Shown here: positions 1-10,801 of the stretch, piece after piece
How positions within the stretch are numbered: the stretch's first letter is position 1
Layout: each line of letters opens with the position of its first letter
Source: Pelargonium nanum
Taxonomy: Eukaryota > Streptophyta > Magnoliopsida > Geraniales > Geraniaceae
NCBI GenBank assembly: GCA_036897485.1
Contig: JAYMTF010000802.1
Location: 1-30,006, forward strand
Direction: 5' to 3'
Length of the DNA: 30,006 nt
Translations under genes and position numbers: made by a program
The notes under the pieces: model-generated
What the model was told of the DNA's origin: nothing
What the model saw: only the letters and a program-made list of their open reading frames with translations
Databases searched by the model: none

Positions 1-348
1 AGCATCTAAATTCAGAAATGTTGTGCTTATTTACTCGGTTGGTGATACATCTTTACATTGGTACACGGGTATTTCAATTATGTTTTGGAGTATCTCAGAA
101 TTGGACCGCGGCATAATTTGTTGTGAAGAGTTTCATATATAGGTATTTGTAGTGTTGGGCTTTTAATTTTCCTATTATGTTTTTTTCTTTCCCAGAGTTT
201 AGACAGGATTGCTATTGTTTTTCTTATTTATACAACAATTCATTTGCGTATATGTTGTATATTTGTTATTAGTATATCTTTCAAAGTTTAGCCATTGTGC
301 TTGATATGAACTTCAGGAATGATTGATAAACTTGACTTCTTTCACTAG
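1..348. other. AT-rich flank, no supported gene
   Basis: No reading frame here can be supported. It could be the last intron of a gene entering from the left, because it ends in a pyrimidine-rich stretch and TAG just before a short open frame at 349. Nothing else is recognisable. Confidence 0.3.
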
Positions 349-474
349 ATTGAAACTGGTCACATATATGTAAAATTGGACGATTCACAACTTGCTAGAC
401 TACTCAAAGTAGATAAGTGCCAAAGTGATCAACATGGTACTTGGGGTATGATTGTGGACTGCATGACTCAGTAA
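349..474 (+). CDS. Possible last exon of an unrecognised gene (3' fragment)
   Basis: A good splice-acceptor context (pyrimidine-rich tract then CACTAG) is followed by an open frame of 41 codons and a TAA stop. It begins IETGHIYVKLDDSQLARLL and ends WGMIVDCMTQ. The peptide has a plausible soluble composition, but I do not recognise the family. I found no matching upstream exon in the first 348 bases, so the rest of the gene would have to lie left of the window. It could equally be chance or part of an old repeat, as a decayed LINE follows a few hundred bases later. Confidence 0.25.
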   Translation: METGHIYVKLDDSQLARLLKVDKCQSDQHGTWGMIVDCMTQ

Positions 475-840
475 TCAGGATGATTGGATATGGATATGTG
501 TTGAGATTTGTAATTTTCTTTTACCTTATCTGGTTTGTTTATACTTCACACACAAATGAGGTGAACTGTTTTTATTTTTTTCCTTTTTGTTAGGTTGGTG
601 GACATGCTTCTTATTTGAGCTTGAGGAGATTTGATAACTCTTTATCCTATGTTCTTATTTGGGCTATTATAAAATCATTTGAACAATAGGACTTGGTACC
701 CGATTTACTGAATGCACTATTTTGATATCAGGTTATTGGTTATGAACCAACAAAACGAGGAAAGAGGAGGTCATGACAGTATGCTCCATTTGGGATAAAT
801 TATCTGTTGTTATCCCAAACTCGATATATTTTTAAGATGC
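475..840. other. Non-coding stretch before LINE remnant
   Basis: AT-rich sequence with stops in all frames. It may include 3' UTR of the putative exon before it or more decayed LINE sequence. Nothing specific is recognised. Confidence 0.3.
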
Positions 841-1660
841 TTGCTATTCCTACTCTGCCTGGTTCTGGGGGGAGTCTAAAAATGGTTGCTTTACTATTCA
901 ATCTGCTTACTATGGTATAAGTAGTGGAGAGTGGGATTGGAATGTTTTGGGGAGTTGGAGGATCTTGACCATTTGCTTCTTGGATTTGGACTCAGCTTGG
1001 TGTTAATTTATGTCCCTCTTATATTTTTGCTGATTGGTTTGCTCATCACTTAGTTGACACCTCCTTGACTTCTCTGTCTGTCCCTGTAAATGTCCTGTTT
1101 ATTTACTCTTGCTGGTGCTTGTGGTTAGTCGTAATCTTTGCCTATTTTCCAATTCTGTCTTCACTCCTTCCTTTGTGATCTGTCGAGCCAAGACTTTGGC
1201 TGCTGAATTTCGCTTTGTTGCCTCCCCTTCCTTTTTTAACCCTGGTAGTGTGCCAATTGTTAGACTGAGCCCTTTCATTGGTCTCCTCCTTCCACTTCTT
1301 GGGTCAAAATAAACTTTGATGGTAGCAGCTTAGGAAATCCTGGGTTGTGTGGAGTTGGTGCTGTTGACAGGAACAATCAGGGTAGTTGGTTAGGAGGTAT
1401 CCCATCTTTTGTGGGTTGGGCGGGTAGTGAGATTGGCTTTCGTGCAATCATCTAAGTTGTTTTTAGATGATCCTTCAGCTCATCCTTGGAGATCTTTAGT
1501 CTTGGATTGCAGGGAAAAGTTGGATCAATTTGAGGGGCTGATGTTGCTTCATGTCAACAGAAAGGCTAATAGAGTTGTTGATCTTTTAGCCAAGTTTTAT
1601 TTTAATGTACAAGTTGGTTCTAGTTTGTTTCATATTCACCTCTGCTTCCAATTGTGAGTG
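841..1660 (+). mobile_element. Decayed 3' part of a plant LINE (zf-RVT to RNase H region)
   Basis: Broken-frame translation gives the usual order for plant L1-type LINE ORF2 C-termini. First comes a zinc-knuckle-like lead-in (FTIQSAYYGISSGEWDW near 890-945). Then comes a linker with SFVICRAKTLAAEF (about 1,150-1,210). Last is an RNase H domain, with SWVKINFDGSSLGNPG (about 1,297-1,345) and the C-terminal helix FEGLMLLHVNRKANRV followed by DLLAK (about 1,530-1,595). The FDGS motif holds the first catalytic Asp. Several stops and frame changes separate these pieces, so the element is dead. The reverse transcriptase core and endonuclease were not seen, and no poly(A) tail or target duplication could be set. 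It could alternatively be a host RNase H-like (RVT_3) pseudogene, but the zf-RVT-like upstream part favours a LINE. Confidence 0.7.
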
Positions 1661-2317
1661 CTGAGGTATTGTTCCAAACAGGAAGGCCAGAGTTGGTGGT
1701 CAAGTAGGGAGTGTCATAAGCACTTGAAGGCCGGTACTGCAATTATCAGAAAGATTAACATATGGTAAATTGATTGAACTTTCACAGTTAAATTAGGGTT
1801 TTGTTTGATATGTTCAAATTGAAAACACTTGGTAAAAAACAATGAAGCTAGAAATTACAATACTTCCTTACGATCATCAACATGCCATATAAGCTAAATT
1901 AGCAAAGCAAACATGACAGTTAGTAGAAGACCCAAACTGGATCACTGAAAAGGAAAGGTGTCATGTCGTTTTTGTTCCTAACCTTTCCTTCACTTTCTCG
2001 CCAGCCAAACAGACCCAACTACAAATCATTGGAACATGCGGAATGAGTATATATGAAACTTGAATGTGGTATCAGATTCTCGTTGGTTTGATCCAAACCA
2101 AAAAAACAAAGAAAAATTGACTCACATTCTTTATGCAATAATTATAATATAAAATTTTAAATATATCATATTTAAAACAATGATAAACCCCTTGAAATTA
2201 TTTAGGTCTCTAGAGACAATTAGTTATTCATGACTTGGCATATATGTGCAACATATGAACAAGATAAGAGATATCTTTTTGAGGAGGATTCACACCTGTA
2301 TTTTATTTACATGTATT
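1661..2317. other. Intergenic, AT-rich, no gene seen
   Basis: No supported coding frame. From about 2,130 the sequence is strongly AT-rich. A GTTGTGATTTATTT word occurs twice, at about 2,328 and 2,360. Confidence 0.5.
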
Positions 2318-2438
2318 TTGTTAGAGTTGTGATTTATTTTTCTTAATAATAATAAAGAAGTTGTGATTTATTTAATCCTTGTTAATATATTTTTTTAAAA
2401 TTAAACTCACTCGTCCAACTATAACATATCACAAGATG

Positions 2439-2595
2439 CCACGTCATTATTTTTGTACACGTTATCAATACACATGAGTAAAGTAGTTCACGTGAGTCTA
2501 ACGTTGTGTTTAATTTATTTTTAATTAGGTGAAGTTAAAACGACATTGTTTTTGTCTATTTGATTGAAAAATAAAAACGCATGATGATACGTGGC
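2439..2595 (+). promoter_or_regulatory. Cluster of ACGT-core sites (ABRE/G-box type)
   Basis: Three ACGT-core sites lie within about 160 bp: CCACGTCA at 2,439-2,446, the G-box CACGTG at 2,489-2,494 and ACGTGGC at 2,589-2,595. They sit just upstream of TATAAATA at 2,612-2,619. Such motifs bind bZIP and bHLH factors in plants. Here they may belong to the promoter part of an old LTR rather than to a host gene. Confidence 0.4.
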
Positions 2596-2618
2596 GGGAA
2601 CAATTGTTAAGTATAAAT

Positions 2619-2645
2619 ATCATTTTCTCGATAAGAGAAAATGAT
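2619..2645 (+). repeat. 11-bp perfect inverted repeat with 5-nt loop
   Basis: ATCATTTTCTC at 2,619-2,629 is the exact reverse complement of GAGAAAATGAT at 2,635-2,645, with loop GATAA. It begins directly at the end of the TATA-like TATAAATA, so it would span or lie next to the expected transcription start. Confidence 0.7.
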
Positions 2646-2845
2646 TACCAAATTACATAAACTCTCTCTCTCTCTCTATAGTCCTCCTTAAAGGGCCCTG
2701 GAGTACATATTCTTATTCTCATAAACGTGACTGATTCATAGGCACACACCCGGACTCCTGCTAAGGTGTTTTAGGCGTAGGCAGTCTTCAAGAACAAGGT
2801 CTTTCCAACTTCATCCTCAAAGGTTCGATTGAGCCTTCAATTACA

Positions 2846-3760
2846 ATATTTTTAAAACTCCGGACTTAGAATTTTTTAAAAACAATCACTCTAACCCATA
2901 AACAATACGACAACACTCTAGTATGCCGAAATTTACCAAGTTAAAAGAGGCTTGTCACAAGGTATTAGTCCTGACCTTATAATATAAGGCATTTCATAAA
3001 TTTTCTACCATTTTTTTTATATGTTATTGTTTAAAACAATATTATAAATTTTGTATAAAAAATAATATAATTTTTTATAAAAGTAAATAATATAGTCATG
3101 AAAGCATATTATCACAAATTTAATCAGCTAAGTTTGTGATCATGATAATTAATCTCTTTACCGACAATTTACGAATTTTTATGTAACGTGACAATTGATG
3201 TGTCAACCCACATATATGATATATTCTTCCCCTCATAATTTTTACCGCGAAACTTCCGATTTTAAGACATCATACCCATCGGATTCTATAATTCAGTCTA
3301 TTCATTTATAAATTAATTGATATATCACATTTTCATTAATTCACATATGATTTGCATAATTTATGAGACATAGTTTATAATATTTACTCAAATAATATCC
3401 ACAAGTTCGTGACAGAGGGGACAAAAACTCTGGGTCCACCATGCTACGTGTATGGCTGATATTTCTCGGCGTCCCTGTCTCGACAATCGAAGGAGGAAAT
3501 CAACGGCTACAATCTCCAGCAGCTATTACCAAGATCGGAATCCAACGGTCAACATCGCACTGGCGGTTGCCGCCCTAACAGAATACCTGTGGCTCCCGAT
3601 TTGGGTCCAAACCGACCTCAACTGTTGTCGGTCAATGAGGGTAATTGTGACATTTAATATTATAATAAACATGCACAAATAAAAAAGAAATGCAGACAAT
3701 TAAAATTTTAAATTAAAAAAATGACACCGTAGTAGCCGTTAGAGACCTGATTTTTATTTT
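2846..3760. other. Intergenic DNA and distal promoter of the next gene
   Basis: 2,846-3,400 is AT-rich without a credible frame. 3,400-3,640 is clearly less AT-rich and has a 76-codon open frame from an ATG at 3,452, but its peptide matches nothing I know and the base change fits a promoter region. Confidence 0.5.
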
Positions 3761-3762
3761 TC

Positions 3763-3770
3763 TATATAAA
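3763..3770 (+). promoter_or_regulatory. TATA box of the proline-rich protein gene
   Basis: TATATAAA lies about 430 bp upstream of the start codon at 4,196. A start of transcription near 3,795-3,800 would give a leader of about 400 nt, unless a leader intron is removed. Confidence 0.5.
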
Positions 3771-3804
3771 GATGCAGTGACTCAAGTCGCTCAACACAAA
3801 TTCT

Positions 3805-3886
3805 ATGAAACTCGCACACACTAACACATAACTACATAAAGATGCAGTTGAATCCAAGACAAGAATATCTGTTGGTTTTTGTTTAA
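3805..3886 (+). promoter_or_regulatory. Two upstream ORFs in the leader of the proline-rich protein gene
   Basis: Two short ATG-initiated frames follow the TATA box. One at 3,805-3,831 encodes 8 residues (MKLAHTNT). The other at 3,842-3,886 encodes 14 residues (MQLNPRQEYLLVFV). Both end well before the main ATG. If the leader is unspliced, ribosomes would meet them first and translation of the main frame would be reduced. Confidence 0.4.
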
Positions 3887-4195
3887 AATTAGTGTAAATT
3901 TTAGTCTGTAATCTGTAAATCCAGATAGCTGATCTGTTTTCTCTAGCTTTCTCGAGAAAATCTGTAAGGGTTTCTCAATCGGCACCTTATCGTTTTATTT
4001 GAAGATCATAGCCTCTGTTTCTTCTTTCTCCTTGAATTCCCACTGTAATCTTGTAGCCCCGATCGATCTAGTTCACACCAGATTGATATCATATCATCTC
4101 CGATTCATCGCCAAAGATCAGGAACCAGAAACAGATACAACAGTTCGAGCTTCGATCGTTACGCTTGTTTGCTGATAAAAAAATATAGAAACAAC

Positions 4196-4771
4196 ATGAG
4201 TCGAGCTTCAATTTATAGATCCAGTACTGAAAATTTTGGTCCCTCAAGCAACATCCACGGCGGTTTCTTGTTGACTACTCATCATCTTCCTTCTCTGTCC
4301 AATTCGTTTCCTATTGATTTCCAGTGGCAACAACCGCCTCTTCTTCCTCTGCCAATTTCAAGACCTTACAGGTCTGTTCCTTCTCGGAGCCGATTCAACT
4401 CCGGCTCTGCTCCGAACCGGAAACCCGATAAACTTAGCAGGGACCAATCTCTGACGTCTAAGAAAATATTACCAAAGCAACACTTGAAAAGAAGAGAAGA
4501 TCTGAAGCAAACGACCCGGCCGACACACCCGAATGACCTTCCCAAGGATGTTTCTCGGGTCGTGTTGCCGTCAGCTACCGGAGTTAACGGCGGTGGTGGT
4601 GTTGAAGATCTAGACAAGTTTTCGGGCTCGGTGTTTAGTCTGTCTCCTCCGCCGAGCAGCTTGCCCTTGCCCAAGTTTCCACTGAAGCCGAAAGGGGGTT
4701 GCAAGGCGGAAGCGGCCAGGATTGATGCCGGAGCAACGGACAATCTCCGGCGGCTGTTGCGTCTCCGGTGA
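4196..4771 (+). CDS. Small proline-rich protein with PNRC/EDC1-like motif
   Basis: Single-exon frame of 191 residues starting MSRASIYRSS. The open frame extends 27 nt further upstream, but without an ATG, so 4,196 (context AACATGAG) is the first usable start. The protein is rich in Pro, Ser and basic residues and has no signal peptide or membrane segment. The key feature is SGSVFSLSPPPSSLPLPKF near residues 143-161, and the C-terminus is GATDNLRRLLRLR (179-191). The SSLPLPKF block resembles the short proline motif of PNRC/EDC1-type proteins, which in animals and yeast binds the EVH1 domain of the decapping factor DCP1. A role in mRNA decapping here is inference from that motif alone. The coding part is much less AT-rich than its flanks. 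An AATAAA lies about 25 nt after the stop. Confidence 0.78.
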   Translation: MSRASIYRSSTENFGPSSNIHGGFLLTTHHLPSLSNSFPIDFQWQQPPLLPLPISRPYRSVPSRSRFNSGSAPNRKPDKLSRDQSLTSKKILPKQHLKRREDLKQTTRPTHPNDLPKDVSRVVLPSATGVNGGGGVEDLDKFSGSVFSLSPPPSSLPLPKFPLKPKGGCKAEAARIDAGATDNLRRLLRLR

Positions 4772-5446
4772 CGTGGCTTCGCTGTGGTTGTGTGAATAAA
4801 ATGATAAGGCTGTGGTGAAATTTTATTTTGTTTGGCAGTTATTTTCTGGTTTTATTAATGCTTTGGGAATTTTGTGATCGCCCACCCCACCGTATGTTTT
4901 TTGAAATGGGGTGTGCCAATTTTCCTATAAATATTGAGGTGGCTTGCTTTGGATTTATAGATTTTCTGCTCGACAACCAAATATGTGTGCACCATTCTTT
5001 CTCACGAGGAACATTCATGGAATGACTTATTTAGTGCTTGTTTGGTTCATCTACTATTATTTTACAATGACATCTACACTTTTTAAAGCTAAGAGTTGTT
5101 TGGTTGACGGATAATTTGAAATAATGAAGCTCTTGGAAGCTGTTAGAAGATCTCCTATGAGTTTTTTCACCCAAAATGTCTATGACTTGACATTGATTTA
5201 TGACCAAAATTTAACTTCAATTCTAACAAGTGATACATTGTGATATTTGTTTTGGTTATGTCAACCAAGAAAAAATACAATGTGTAAAGCCTTGATGTAA
5301 TAAGAGTGAAGCTAGAATTAGATGTTACGGTTTTTCTGTATAATATAGACCGTTCTAGTTTCATGGTCGATTTTCAATATGTAGATCAGAAGTGACAAGG
5401 GTCGACTTCATTTTTATCATAATACTTGTATACTCTACAAGTAAAT
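4772..5446. other. 3' flank of the proline-rich protein gene
   Basis: Contains an AATAAA signal at about 4,796 and probable 3' UTR, then AT-rich intergenic DNA. Short frames here have no recognisable content. A TTGTTTGGTT word occurs twice, at about 5,039 and 5,096, and may mark an old small transposon, but ends could not be defined. Confidence 0.5.
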
Positions 5447-5659
5447 GAGATTGAGGATTCTAAACCAAAGATTAATTGGCTTACGCTAAGCCATTAATCA
5501 TGAGGTGATGACACCTCATTAAAATTCATGGACCCGGACGGGTCACTCCGCTCCCATCAATTCACTTGGGTAGGTATTAATTAAATCAATGAGTTGTCAT
5601 CACCTCATTGGTTTGGCTTAGGCTAAGCAAAATATATGGCTTAGATTCATTATTCTCTA
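5447..5659. mobile_element. MITE copy A (213 bp, foldback, 8-bp target duplication)
   Basis: The element is flanked by AAGTAAAT (5,439-5,446) and TAGTAAAT (5,660-5,667), a 7/8 match that fits an 8-bp target duplication. Its ends are imperfect inverted repeats: 5' GAGATTGAGGATTCTAAACC against the reverse of the 3' end, AGAGAATAATGAATCTAAGCC. Internally, 5,500-5,519 and 5,589-5,608 are inverted copies differing at one base in 20. Short TTGGCTTA-GCTAAGC palindromes lie near each end, so the whole element can fold back. It has no coding capacity. An 8-bp duplication is typical of hAT elements, but the ends are not the usual hAT CAGGG type, so the superfamily is left open. Confidence 0.75.
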
Positions 5660-5769
5660 TAGTAAATTATATTATTAATTTAAAACAATTTTAGCAACTA
5701 ATTTAATTTTCTAGAATTCATTTTAAATCTTCTTTCCACTTTAGCCTTGAACAAAATATTTATTTTTTT

Positions 5770-5956
5770 GAGATTAAGAATCCTAAACCACCAATGAGAT
5801 TATGACACCTGATTTAAAATGTTTGGATCCAGCGGGTCGCTCCGCTCCCACAAATTCACTTGGATGGGTAAATGGGTGTTTTAATGTGGTGGCAAGTTCT
5901 CATTGACTTGGCTTAGACTAAGCCAAAAATTTCTTAGCTTAGATTTCTTATTCTCT
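5770..5956. mobile_element. MITE copy B (187 bp, same family as copy A)
   Basis: Flanks ATTTTTTT (5,762-5,769) and ACTTTTTT (5,957-5,964) match 7/8. The ends are inverted repeats: GAGATTAAGAATCCTAAACC against the reversed 3' end AGAGAATAAGAAATCTAAGC. The centre, GGGTCGCTCCGCTCCCA followed by AATTCACTTGG, closely matches copy A, and CTTGGCTTAGACTAAGCC lies near the 3' end as in A. The two copies are 110 bp apart in the same orientation. Their divergence suggests separate, not very recent insertions. Confidence 0.75.
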
Positions 5957-5964
5957 ACTTTTTT

Positions 5965-7676
5965 ACGGACATTTTACATTCCTTCAATCCATCTCTACAT
6001 ATATTTTACTCGTTTAAATATTTAAAGTAGATGACCCATGCGAACTATTAGCTTTGTATTCCTCCGAAATGCAATAAATAAATGGACAAAAAAACTTTAT
6101 AAATGGGCACAACATACTCATTATTCCACATGGGTGTTCAATGTTAAGCTACATTAATTGGCTGTGTAAGGCTGGCATCATAAATTGTAATCAAAATTCA
6201 TGCATTAGTAGTTAAAGACATTCCTCAGAAGTCACTCTGTTCCTTATTTCTTCACCCTTTTGGAAAATTTAGCAGTGAATAGACATAAATAAATCATATT
6301 GCTAGGTTACCAAAAACTACATATTGCAATAAATTGTCAACTTAACTGAAATAGCTAGGTAGCCTAGGTTACTCAAATTGAAATTGCTAGCTGAAACAAA
6401 TCATCAAATTCACCCAATTTTTCAATAGAAAGTAACTTTCTATGTAAACATCAGAAAATAAGCATTGCTGTTTTTAATTTGAGATTTAAAAAAAAAAAAA
6501 CAGTTTACACCTGCATTTTTATCATGCCTAAATATATATTAACTATGTTACAAGGATATTATTGACAATTTATGCATAACTAATTTATTAAAAACCAATT
6601 GAGAATATGACACTAATTTTATAACAAAAATTCAAGTGAAATAAGATATTTATTTTGGGACGTAGGAAACATAACAAAATAAGTCCGAACATATCAAACC
6701 AATAGAATTATTTGTCTGTCACAATGACGAAAAACAATCTTAGTTAACCAGTTTCTTGTACAAGTAGTTGCTTTCTACTTGTTATAAATCAAAGTAGAGG
6801 CTTGATTTGCTTTACATGTTTTCTAAACAATAAAAGTCTAGAAATCATGATGTTCTCTTTTATTTAACGGAAAAATTATGTCATCTCATTTTCATGAATT
6901 CAACCTCCCATTGTAGCATACTACATGAAGGCGCAACCATTACTTGATATACACTCTCCCTCACAATATAAGTATTTTTTTATATTATCATTTCAACTTA
7001 TGTGTTTTTAGTTAGAAACTTACTTACGTATGAAATGTCAATATTATTCATATAATAACTTAGTTAACATACTTTAAATTTGTTATAGCACATGTCTTTA
7101 GTCATAAAGGATGAAATATACATGTGCGTAATCCTTCATTTTTATCAAAATAGAATTTAAGAAATACTGATTTTTTTGTTCAAATTATTGTTGGTTTGTA
7201 TCCTACACTCTAATTCATTGCGGAATTAGCGGCCAATGGAATAATCAAAGAAACAAAACAACTCACAATTCACAAACACATCACAATTCATAATTTTGGA
7301 TTCATTGTGTTGGATTGTTCCTCATTGATAACACCATTGGTCACCACTCACCACAATCATCAACTGCTACTCCACATTTTCAATTATAAAATTGCTGCTA
7401 TTTAATGTTGAGTGCCACCCATTTATGCCATTTTTTTCATTAAATACTCCTAAAATTTCAACCCCCAGCCGCCCATAAATCACTCTTCACGATGTGGAAA
7501 AAGATTCTATAATAAATCAATTTTGTTTACTTGGAGTTGGTGACCATTACAATTATTAGATGATATTTTTGAATCAACCATACTTGTTTAGTCACTATAC
7601 AAATAAGGAAAAATAAAATAAAAACTTTATAAATTAATTACCATAGGCTAAAAAATAAAAAAGCTACTATTTGATT
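5965..7676. other. Intergenic DNA upstream of the ROP gene
   Basis: About 1.7 kb of AT-rich sequence with no credible coding frame. CTCCCTCACAATATAAGTA near 6,955 resembles the end of a Stowaway-type MITE, but no matching opposite end was found. The part nearest 7,676 is presumably ROP promoter. Confidence 0.5.
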
Positions 7677-7683
7677 ACGTGGC
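7677..7683 (+). promoter_or_regulatory. ACGTGGC (ABRE-like) site in the ROP promoter
   Basis: An ACGTGGC site lies about 340 bp upstream of the ROP start codon. It is followed by a CT-rich stretch near 7,740-7,750. Binding by bZIP factors is inferred from the motif only. Confidence 0.3.
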
Positions 7684-7815
7684 AATACATGATTAGCATT
7701 TAGCAGTAGTAGCTGGCACAATAGGTCAGCCAGCTCTTCATTTTCTCTCTCTAAAAAATCCCAAATTTTCTGAAATTTCCCAATTTCTCCTCCTCCTTGT
7801 CTCCTCCGATTACAA

Positions 7816-7824
7816 TTAGGGTTT
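7816..7824 (+). promoter_or_regulatory. Telo-box (reverse form) in the ROP leader
   Basis: TTAGGGTTT is the reverse complement of the plant telo-box AAACCCTAA. This element is often found near the transcription start of genes expressed in dividing cells. It lies about 190 bp before the start codon. Confidence 0.4.
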
Positions 7825-7863
7825 GATCGAGCGAAGCTTTGATTTTGATTCTGGAACTCAGAA

Positions 7864-7893
7864 ATGGGGTTCTCAATGGTCTCGTTGAGCTGA
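7864..7893 (+). promoter_or_regulatory. Upstream ORF in the ROP leader
   Basis: The frame ATG to TGA encodes nine residues (MGFSMVSLS) and ends 121 nt before the ROP start codon. No other ATG lies between it and the start. If the transcript begins upstream of 7,864, as the telo-box position suggests, this frame would be met first by scanning ribosomes. Confidence 0.4.
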
Positions 7894-7960
7894 GGACCAA
7901 CCGGAGGAGTAGAAGAGACTCAGTTCGTTTTGCTGATCACTAGTGAGTAGAAGAAGTTGA

Positions 7961-10226
<2,266 letters not shown>

Positions 10227-10578
10227 TCAAACGGCACCCGCCATCTTGCGCGATTGTAATTGAACAATGTTAACCTCATCCTCACAAGACTATTGTGTCA
10301 GTCATGGGTAGATAGGGTAGGTTGCAAGTGCCTCATTTCAAGACTATTCAAGTTTGTCTAAAATTCAAGAACCGATGGTGAAACGATAATTTTGAATGAA
10401 AAGTGTGATTTTCAATTAACATTTTGATCTTTGGTTCCTAGTTCCTTAAAACTGAAAATCAAATGGGATCAAAGTGATTAAAAATGTGTACTCTCATTTT
10501 CTATAATATAATCCAAAGTGCAACTCTCTGCTACAAAGCACATATGTATATATATTTGTGATGTTCATTATAAAATTA
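10227..10578 (+). other. 3' UTR and downstream flank of the ROP gene
   Basis: Non-coding sequence after the ROP stop, with likely polyadenylation in the AT-rich part after about 10,380. No other feature is seen before the MITE. Confidence 0.5.
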
Positions 10579-10716
10579 GAGATAAAGAATCTCGGCCAAG
10601 CTTTTATAGACTGAGACTTAGCTAAACCAATAAGGTGATGCCTGCCCGAATCCATTTTCTTAGTCTCTTAGCTAAGTCTCAGCCACTCAATGCTTTACTG
10701 AGACTCCTTGCTCTCG
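10579..10716. mobile_element. MITE copy C (138 bp, perfect 8-bp target duplication)
   Basis: Perfect direct repeats TAAAATTA flank the element at 10,571-10,578 and 10,717-10,724. The ends are inverted: GAGATAAAGAATCTCGGCC against the reversed 3' end CGAGAGCAAGGAGTCTCAG. They resemble the ends of copies A and B. An internal perfect 13-bp inverted pair, GAGACTTAGCTAA with TTAGCTAAGTCTC, gives a second stem. It is shorter than A and B and its centre is mostly different. The exact target duplication suggests it is the youngest of the three. It starts only 85 bp past the VPS35 stop codon, so it may be transcribed in that gene's 3' UTR. Confidence 0.8.
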
Positions 10717-10801
10717 TAAAATTATAGCACCACCTGTGTTATGGATGCTTGCAGCAATGCCTCTACTGCAGAAACTAATGTCTATATTCTCACCTCTGAA
10801 G

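Larger units (their letters stand above)
2318..2845 (+). mobile_element. Possible old solo-LTR-like remnant (LTR retrotransposon fossil)
   Basis: The stretch starts with a TGTTAG-type end and finishes near a CA end. It holds a promoter-like block: TATAAATA at 2,612-2,619, a CT run at 2,662-2,677, then a moderately GC-rich block with CCCGGACTCC, which resembles the R region of plant LTRs. No coding domains, primer-binding site or second LTR were seen, and a target duplication is not clear. It would be an old, inactive fossil. Family is undecided between Ty1/copia and Ty3/gypsy. It could instead be a single-copy promoter with an untraced transcript. Confidence 0.25.

Noticed and set aside
3452-3682. 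76-codon frame starting MADISRRPCLD
   Set aside because: No recognisable family, mixed composition, and it lies directly upstream of a TATA box, so it reads better as promoter sequence of the following gene.
4366-4743. 125-codon antisense frame
   Set aside because: It mirrors the proline-rich gene on the other strand and exists because that coding region is GC-rich with few stops.
6950-7000. Stowaway-like end CTCCCTCACAATATAAGTA
   Set aside because: No matching inverted end or TA duplication could be found nearby, so no element can be delimited.
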